Assembly: GCA_963930655.1 (NCBI GenBank)
Contig: OZ005617.1
Coordinates: 19,022,068 to 19,086,067, forward strand
Reading direction: 5' to 3'
DNA length: 64,000 bases
DNA from: Myrica gale
Lineage: Eukaryota; Streptophyta; Magnoliopsida; Fagales; Myricaceae
In this document: positions 57,519 through 64,000 of the stretch, piece after piece
How positions within the stretch are numbered: position 1 is the first letter of the stretch
How the letters are laid out: the number at the start of each line of letters is the position of its first letter
The notes under the pieces: model-generated
Database searches by the model: none
Told to the model about the DNA's origin: nothing
The model's input: only the letters and a program-made list of their open reading frames with translations
Position numbers and translations under genes: made by a program

Positions 57519-60500
57519 ATGGATATCACGGAAGAGCAGCGAAAGAGAGCGCAGGCAAACCGCCTCGCGGCCCTAGCGAAGCGAAAGGCCCTCCAAGAAT
57601 CCTCCGGACTACAACAACAACAGCCACTCCCACAAGAGCCCTGGAAGCTCTTCAAGTACCGTAAGCTCTCCTCCAAAAAACAACCCGAGATTTTGTCTGC
57701 CGACCCAGTTTCGAAGACCCCTTCGGTCGAAAAGTTCCTGGTCAGGCTCAAGATCTGCTCGCCCGACTCGTTCTCCGCCACGCCTGAGGCCGTCCGGGGG
57801 TTTGTATATCCGGGAGAGGAAGAGTGCTTACGCAGACTGAGCGATTGTTTATCTGATGTATGTTGGGGAATTCCTTTTTGTTTTTCTTTGGGTAGCGAGT
57901 AAACGGTGGACAAGGAAAAAAACAGAGTGCTAGTTTTTGTTGTTCTAATTTCCATCTCTTCTTCGTAGCTTTCCCAGCAATCGATTGCATCCTGAGTGTA
58001 ATTTGTCTTGTTTGGGCATATAATCAAAAGCATTGTCCCATTTTCTCAGCAACCAGTATCAGATTTAGTTTTTGTACGGAAATGTTATTTACGGATTTAA
58101 ATCCATTTCTTGGATTTCTACATTGGTCCTCAGCAAGGAATTCCATGTATTGAAGTTTGCCTGTTACATTTGCTTAATTTGTACAGGTTTTTTGAACAAT
58201 TCTATTTAGTGATACGGGGTTTAAGTTGCCTATATCTAGTTCAAAAGGTCGCACTTTATCCACCTTACTTATAATTGTATTTGCTTTTAGCTTAGAGGTT
58301 AATATATTTAGATTGAAATGAGGTCTGTTGAGTTTTGGTCTGTCTTTTCGAAGAATGTGATCTTATAAAAAATCACAAGGCAGAGAATCAAAATCAATCC
58401 AGACTATATGACATGGAAGACTTATTTTTTGTAGTGTAATTTTCAAGGTGTCTTAACACTCTACTGGGTACGGGATAAATGAGCTCTTAAGTTTCTGTTG
58501 TTTTGGATTCTCTTAGGTGATGCCATCGCACTACACACAGAATCATGGGGGTGTGACGGCCTGTGTTTATAAGCTGAGGGATTATACTTCTGTTTTGAGA
58601 TTTTTGAAGAGCTGCAAAAGCATTGAGGTCGAAGAGATACCTTGGGCGACACTTAATGTTGTTGAGAGGCTATCTCATTCATGATACCTTGCAGGCCAGA
58701 GCACTTGTCTGATGAGTTGATGGGGAAGCTACCAAAGACATTGCTTGACACGCTCTTGCCCTTTCAGCTTGAAGGTGTGAGATTTGGTTTGCAGAGGGGT
58801 GGTCGGTGCCTTATTGCAGATGATATGGGCCTTGGAAAGACACTGCAGGTATATCCACGAACTAATGTGCCTTCAGTGTATGTGTCATCACTGATGTCGC
58901 TGTTCAGGAATATAAAGGATTTGTAATACAGAGTCGCCTCATTCATTATAACATTAAATATCACAACTAGTTAAGGCATTAGACTTAACATGTGATAGGA
59001 GAAATCATATTGTTCTGACTGGTTATGTACAATAATGGATTCTTCTATAATTTGAAGTTTTCTTTTAAGATGGCATGACACTTTATAACTGTTTACATGC
59101 TGGTCTCTCTTCAGGCTATTGCTATTGCCGGCTGTTTCATGAATGAAGATTATATTCTTGTTGTTTGCCCAGCTGTTTTGCGCTTTTCATGGGCAGAAGA
59201 ATTGGAACGTTGGCTTCCCTTTTGTTTGCCCACTGATATCCATCTTGGTAATGTTTGATCACCATCTCTTTCCCCTCATTTTTTTTTTGTTGTGGGTGAG
59301 GTTGGGGAGAGGTTGATAGCAGAGAATGTTAACATCTTTGTTTTTAGTAAGTTGTTGTTGTTGAAATCATCCATAGAAGGAACATTTTGCAAAGTAGTTT
59401 ACAAGTTCAAGCTCATAAGATGGGTCCTTCAAGAAGACGAGGAATTGAAATTGTTCTGGTAGTAAAGATGTAGTAGTGTTATGCATTTCTTAACTCATGA
59501 AAAAGCTATATACATTACATCCTTGCTGCAAACTAAACCCACAGAGTAATTCTGTCAGAATGATTTAAATGTTGTTGAAAAATGTGTAGGGGATGTTAAT
59601 TAGTGTTACAATGTAATACCCAAATTCGTTTGGGCACCTATTCATATATTTAATAAAGATGAATATTGTCTCTTCATTAGAACTCGTGTGCATAACCCTT
59701 GAGAATTAGGGCAGAAACAATTTTTTTAATACTAATAGTGTCTCCATTTGTTCTTTGATTTCAGCTTTTCAGCTAGTAATAGTTTGTTATTTCAAGTGCT
59801 TATGTGTTTTTTCTTATCTCAGTTTTTGGCCATCGAGACAATCCTGCATATTTAAATAGATGCCTCAAAGCTGTGGTTATATCTTATACTATGCTTCATC
59901 GTTTGCAAAAGAGCATGCTTGAGAGAGAATGGGCTTTCCTGATAGTCGATGAATCTCACCATATGCGGTGCTCTAAGAAAGCGTCAGAACCAGAAGAGGT
60001 ACAAAATGTCTCCTATTTCTTGGCATACGAGGAAGGTTATTGGTTGATTTATTCTTCTTACCTGTTTGATGCAAAATTATTGGTGATCCCTTACTAACAT
60101 TTAACTAAGATGGAACTTCTGTTGCATCAAAAAAAAATCGATACCATGAACTATCACAGCCTAAGGCCCCACCAGGCCTGACCAATTAACTAAATGGAAA
60201 CAATGGAATCAACACAATTATGAACAAGAAGCCAATTCCACCTTTTTACTTTTGGCAAACATTTCACCATTACCATACATCTAATGATCTAAATGGGTAA
60301 AACCATACCCTTACATTATTAAAATTGTGCCCATTATTTAACAAATTTCTTGGAAAATTTTCAGAAGCTATTACAATTACACTTTGGAAACATTATTATA
60401 CTGGGACCATCTCAAAGAGTTAACCCATTAAAATTCTTGCCAAATAACATAGGTCTATCTCAAAGAGTTAACCCTTTTTTGCAGTTTGATTTTCATTTTA

Positions 60501-63500
60501 AAGAAACGTGCATGTATCCGTTTCAAGATGACCTTTTTTTATGTGGCACTAATTTCGATAGAAATAGTTGCATAAGGTGTGATACATATTTGCCTTGTGC
60601 TTCCTTTTTCCTGTAATGACTTTTAGGGGAGATGCTCAATATAAAGAAACGTATTATCTGCAGAATTCCCTTTTTAAAAATTGTCTCTAAATTTCTCGGT
60701 GCCTGGTTTGTTGGTTATATTTTCATTAGCGGAGACCCTTTACCACATGTTCTTGTTTCTTGCTTGTTGACAGTTAAAGGCTATCCTTGATATGGCTATG
60801 AAGGTCAAGCACGTAATTCTATTATCTGGGACACCTTCTTTGTCGAGGTTGTGGAACCTTTGAACAATGTTATAACTCTTTTATTTCATGCTTTTATGTT
60901 TCTTGGCTTTCTGATGTTTTTGTCTCAGTAATTTTTTTTTTCAATCCATTCTAAAATCTTAATGGTGTATTTTCCTAGGTGATCATAGGCCATATGATAT
61001 TTTTCATCAGATACACATTTTATGGCAAGTTTTCTGCACACCCTTACGTGTTCAATGATGGGTTGTCTCTTCCCTATGTTTGTTAGTTAATCCATTTTTT
61101 GTTGACAATTCTGCTGTTGATAGGCCTGGTCTACTAGGAAAGAGCAAATATGAGTTTGCAAGAACTTACTGTGGTGTCAAAGTTGTTGGGGCTTCTCAAG
61201 GGAAGTTTTTTCAGGTACTCTTTTGAAGTAGTGTTGGTGGGGCCCCATATGATTCAACGAATTACTCATGGCACTGCTTTGTGATTAACTGGCAGTATTA
61301 AACAGTTAGCCGCTTTGTAGACCCATTCCCTGAAAGAATGGTTTTATATGCACATTACGTATAAATAACCCAAGTGGTTAACTAATGGAGATGCTATATG
61401 CCTCTTATCAAGAGGCTTGTGGATGAAGATATATTCCTATTACGAACATAAGTTTTTGTCCCTTTTTCAGCTTTTGCATTTGAGAGTTTTACCACATTTC
61501 ATTATGTTACTGCAGGATTCTCAAAGGGAATTCGCTTGGAAGAGTTGAATGTGTTACTTAAGCAAACTGTTATGGTTTGTGCTCTTTCTCCAAATGTGCT
61601 TAGGGTGACACATTTCTTCTTTGCATTACATGATGGGTTGTTTGCATAATTCTAACTCAGAAAGCCAAGATCACTGTCAGGGTCTCGATGTTTAACTGCT
61701 AAGTGGAAATTTAAGTAGCACATTGCCTTGATTCTATTTGCAGACAAGATATAACCTCTGATCCATTTTGGACATTGTTTTTCATTTTCAACCAATAATT
61801 CAAAGTGCTAACAAGTAACAGCATATTAACTAGCATGATTACAGCTTGATTTCATTGAATGTAACATGTAAGATGAAATGTTTAATTTATGGAATACTGA
61901 AAAAATAATTTTTGGGAGATATAGTCACTGATATAAGGCTGTTGTAGCTATTCGGGACTGTGATTATGAATCTAGGTCAGTGACTGTTGGTGGACACCAA
62001 CTTGGTTGTCTACCTGCATGCAAGAGTATTTATACAAAGTTTTTCGAATATTATCGGCTGTGCTTAATCAGTTATTTTCTATTTTGATTAAGCAAAAATG
62101 GAGGCTTTGCAGTTTTTTGTTTTTAGTTCTCCATTATTTTGAGGTTGGATAATTGTAGGGCAGTGCTGTTACTCAATGTGCAAGCAGTCATTATCTCACC
62201 TTTCTTTTGAGAAACTTCCTGATTCTTTTATTCCTGTTTCACTATTATAGATTAGACGTTTGAAGGAGCATGTGCTAGTACAGTTACCACCAAAACGTCG
62301 GCAAATCATAAGATTGCTGTTGAAGAGATCAGATATAGTTTCTGCCAGGGCGACTGTCAGGACAATGAGTGGTGATCCATCCGAAACAAGTGTTTTTGAA
62401 GAGATGACTTCAGAAAATTTAGGTGAATCTGATGGTAATGTGCATTTTGTATTTTTGTTTTCATATCTACCCTGTGTGCCAAAGTCCTTAAGGCCAGCAG
62501 TTAGGAAGTGATTTCGTTTATTTTATTTCAAATTAATTTAGAAAGTCACTAGTATTACCATAATTTTCAGTTTTCTGGAATTGATTAGTTCTGTTTTTGT
62601 TGGCTTATATTGTGGGTTTCTTACATTATCGTGACTTCTCATATCAAGGCCTGTTGAATTTAGCTATTTGATGCTTATACATGTGAATGTAATCACTTTT
62701 TTTTTATGGAAGATATGTTTAAACCCAAATTTTCGGATCCCATGAAGCTCTGTGAGGCTTGTGATGTAATCCTTCTTAAGAGATGTGGTGTCAATGAAAC
62801 CATTGGTGTGATTCATAAGAATAGATGTGATGCCTGAATTTGTCACCTTAGTTTCATATATTTTCTTGCTCATTTTGTTGAAGAAACAAGACTAGGTCTT
62901 ATTTTGGCGCCATTCTTTTCTATATTTCAAGAATAAATCCGTACTTGGCAACAATATAAGTTAAGAAATAGGGGAAGTTTGTGAGAAGATGCTATGGTTT
63001 GGAACACAAGGACATTTATTCAAGTTGACTTCGACATGTGCTAGTGTTGTTATCACTTAGGGTGTGTTTGCAACATAAAATTTTACACCCTCTAAAATTT
63101 TAACACAATAAACTATTACAATATAATCTCTCTCTCCCCCATCAAATCATAATTTTTCACTACAAAAAATATAAAAAATTACCTCTCTTCACTTTTTTCA
63201 CTAAACCCAATACCTAAAATTTTAACAACACTAAAATTTTACAAAACAAACCCACCTTAGAACTATCTGGTTTGTATCTAAACTAAATAAGTGATCCCAT
63301 CATTATACTTCTCAGATGCAGGTGGGTACCTGGACTTACACCCACAAAGACACACATACTGGCTGTCTCTCCACACAAACATATTGATGCACTTAAATTT
63401 ATGTAGATACTGTATCTGTATACGCTGCAACAATTTCTTCCTGCTCTAGTGTCTGGATATAGCGTTATTGTGCCTAACTAGTTCATCTTTGATGAAAGAA

Positions 63501-64000
63501 AAATGTTCAGATTTCATGTTATGATCTGATGCTAATGTTGAAAGTAACTATTGATTGTTGGGTGAAGAAGCCCTTTATGAGTTCACGGTTCATGCATACC
63601 ACCATGATGATTGCTTGCTCATTTACATGTTTTTTCTGCCTCTGCTTTCAGCTAATGGCCATTGTTGTAGATCAGAGAAGCTCTCCTTCCAAGAAATTGG
63701 TGTTGCAAAGCTCTCTGGGTTTCGTCAATGGCTTTCCATTCATCCCCTTGTTGCTGAGTCAGAGGATGCAGAAGATTTAGATTCGCACTCCAGTTCTCAT
63801 AAGATGATAATTTTTGCACATCATCATAAGGTCCTTGATGGAATACAGGTGAGGTCCTCTCTGAGTCAGTGCATCCTGTTCTCTTATATAAAATGGTCTG
63901 AATCCACCTGTGGCAACTGCTACTTTGGGAGTTGCTTGGGTATATTGCTTAAACCTTGAGGTTACAAAGATCTCAACCGATTTTATCCTATGACACTCCA
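57519..64000 (+). pseudogene. SNF2-type DNA annealing helicase (ZRANB3/SMARCAL1-like), 5' part, with two lesions
   Basis: Exons: 57519-57857, 58517-58848, 59115-59247, 59823-59998, 60774-60847, 60989-61024, 61124-61214, 61516-61574, 62251-62434, 63652-63848; the gene continues beyond the window. Motifs: N-terminal EEQRKRAQANRLAALAKRKA, Walker A region DDMGLGKT, DESHH (Walker B), LLSGTPSLSR (motif III), RRLKEHVLVQLPPKRR, FAHHHKVLDG. Homologues rewind RPA-coated DNA and remodel stalled forks; plant ZRANB3-like proteins also carry a C-terminal HNH nuclease, not visible here. Lesions: at 58675-58681 the sequence ERLSHS runs into TGA, and IPCRPEHL follows in another frame with about six expected residues missing. 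At 61516 the exon is one base short for phase. Intron 6 uses GC at its donor. Other splice sites are intact. Confidence 0.8.
63060..63256. mobile_element. Tourist-like MITE (197 bp) in a helicase intron
   Basis: Ends GGGTGTGTTTG and CAAACCCACC with a perfect TTA duplication (63057-63059 and 63257-63259), diagnostic of PIF/Harbinger MITEs. Same family as 31383-31578, inverted. Confidence 0.75.

Noticed and set aside
59999-60773. Coding continuation VSYFLAYEEGYWL after EPEE in the helicase
   Set aside because: The donor GTACAA follows EPEE, and the family sequence resumes as LKAILDMAMKVK at 60774, so this is intron.
1-64000. CRISPR-like regular arrays, bacterial operons or phage genes
   Set aside because: None found; all repeats are explained by transposons, microsatellites or tandem duplications typical of plant nuclear DNA.

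Overview
The window is nuclear DNA of a flowering plant. It has AT-rich intergenic DNA, introns with plant-type GT..AG borders, CT-rich 5' leaders, and a dense mix of plant transposons (Ty1/copia, LINE, TRIM, hAT, Mutator-like, PIF/Harbinger-like, SINE-like). The host genes look eudicot, and I infer a woody rosid from resemblance only. No bacterial operon, CRISPR array, rRNA or intact tRNA gene was seen.

Layout. 1-8.1 kb: a small dCTP-pyrophosphatase gene whose upstream sequence carries a duplicated G-box segment, followed by MITEs and two hAT elements; one hAT holds a gene-like fragment. 8.7-21.1 kb: a retrotransposon block. It contains a 1.5 kb solo LTR with a perfect 5-bp target duplication, a Ty1/copia element with one in-frame stop, and a 5'-truncated LINE. 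The copia element underwent a tandem duplication that collapsed to a solo LTR. The LINE is itself interrupted by a solo LTR and a TRIM. 22.4-27.7 kb: a DUF863-family gene with a nonsense codon and a frameshift. 28.3-29.2 kb: a MITE and a small retroposon. 29.5-32.3 kb (minus): an intact seven-exon flavin monooxygenase of the FMO GS-OX type. 32.4-42.1 kb: gene-poor DNA with MULE-type foldback elements, a LINE remnant and a minimal SINE-like insertion. 42.6-46.6 kb: a plant calmodulin-binding protein gene with two frameshifts. 48.9-51.1 kb (minus): an intact PIF7-like bHLH factor. 54.4-56.3 kb (minus): an intact remorin gene. 57.5 kb to the end: the 5' part of a SNF2-type ZRANB3/SMARCAL1-like annealing helicase with two lesions, running off the window.

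The host genes are independent transcription units: nucleotide-pool cleaning, S-oxygenation, phytochrome signalling, membrane nanodomains, calmodulin signalling and replication-fork repair. They do not form a pathway. The clearest non-routine signals are the nested and rearranged transposons, whose target-site duplications can be read directly, and the lesions in three otherwise well-preserved genes. I found no convincing new multi-gene system.
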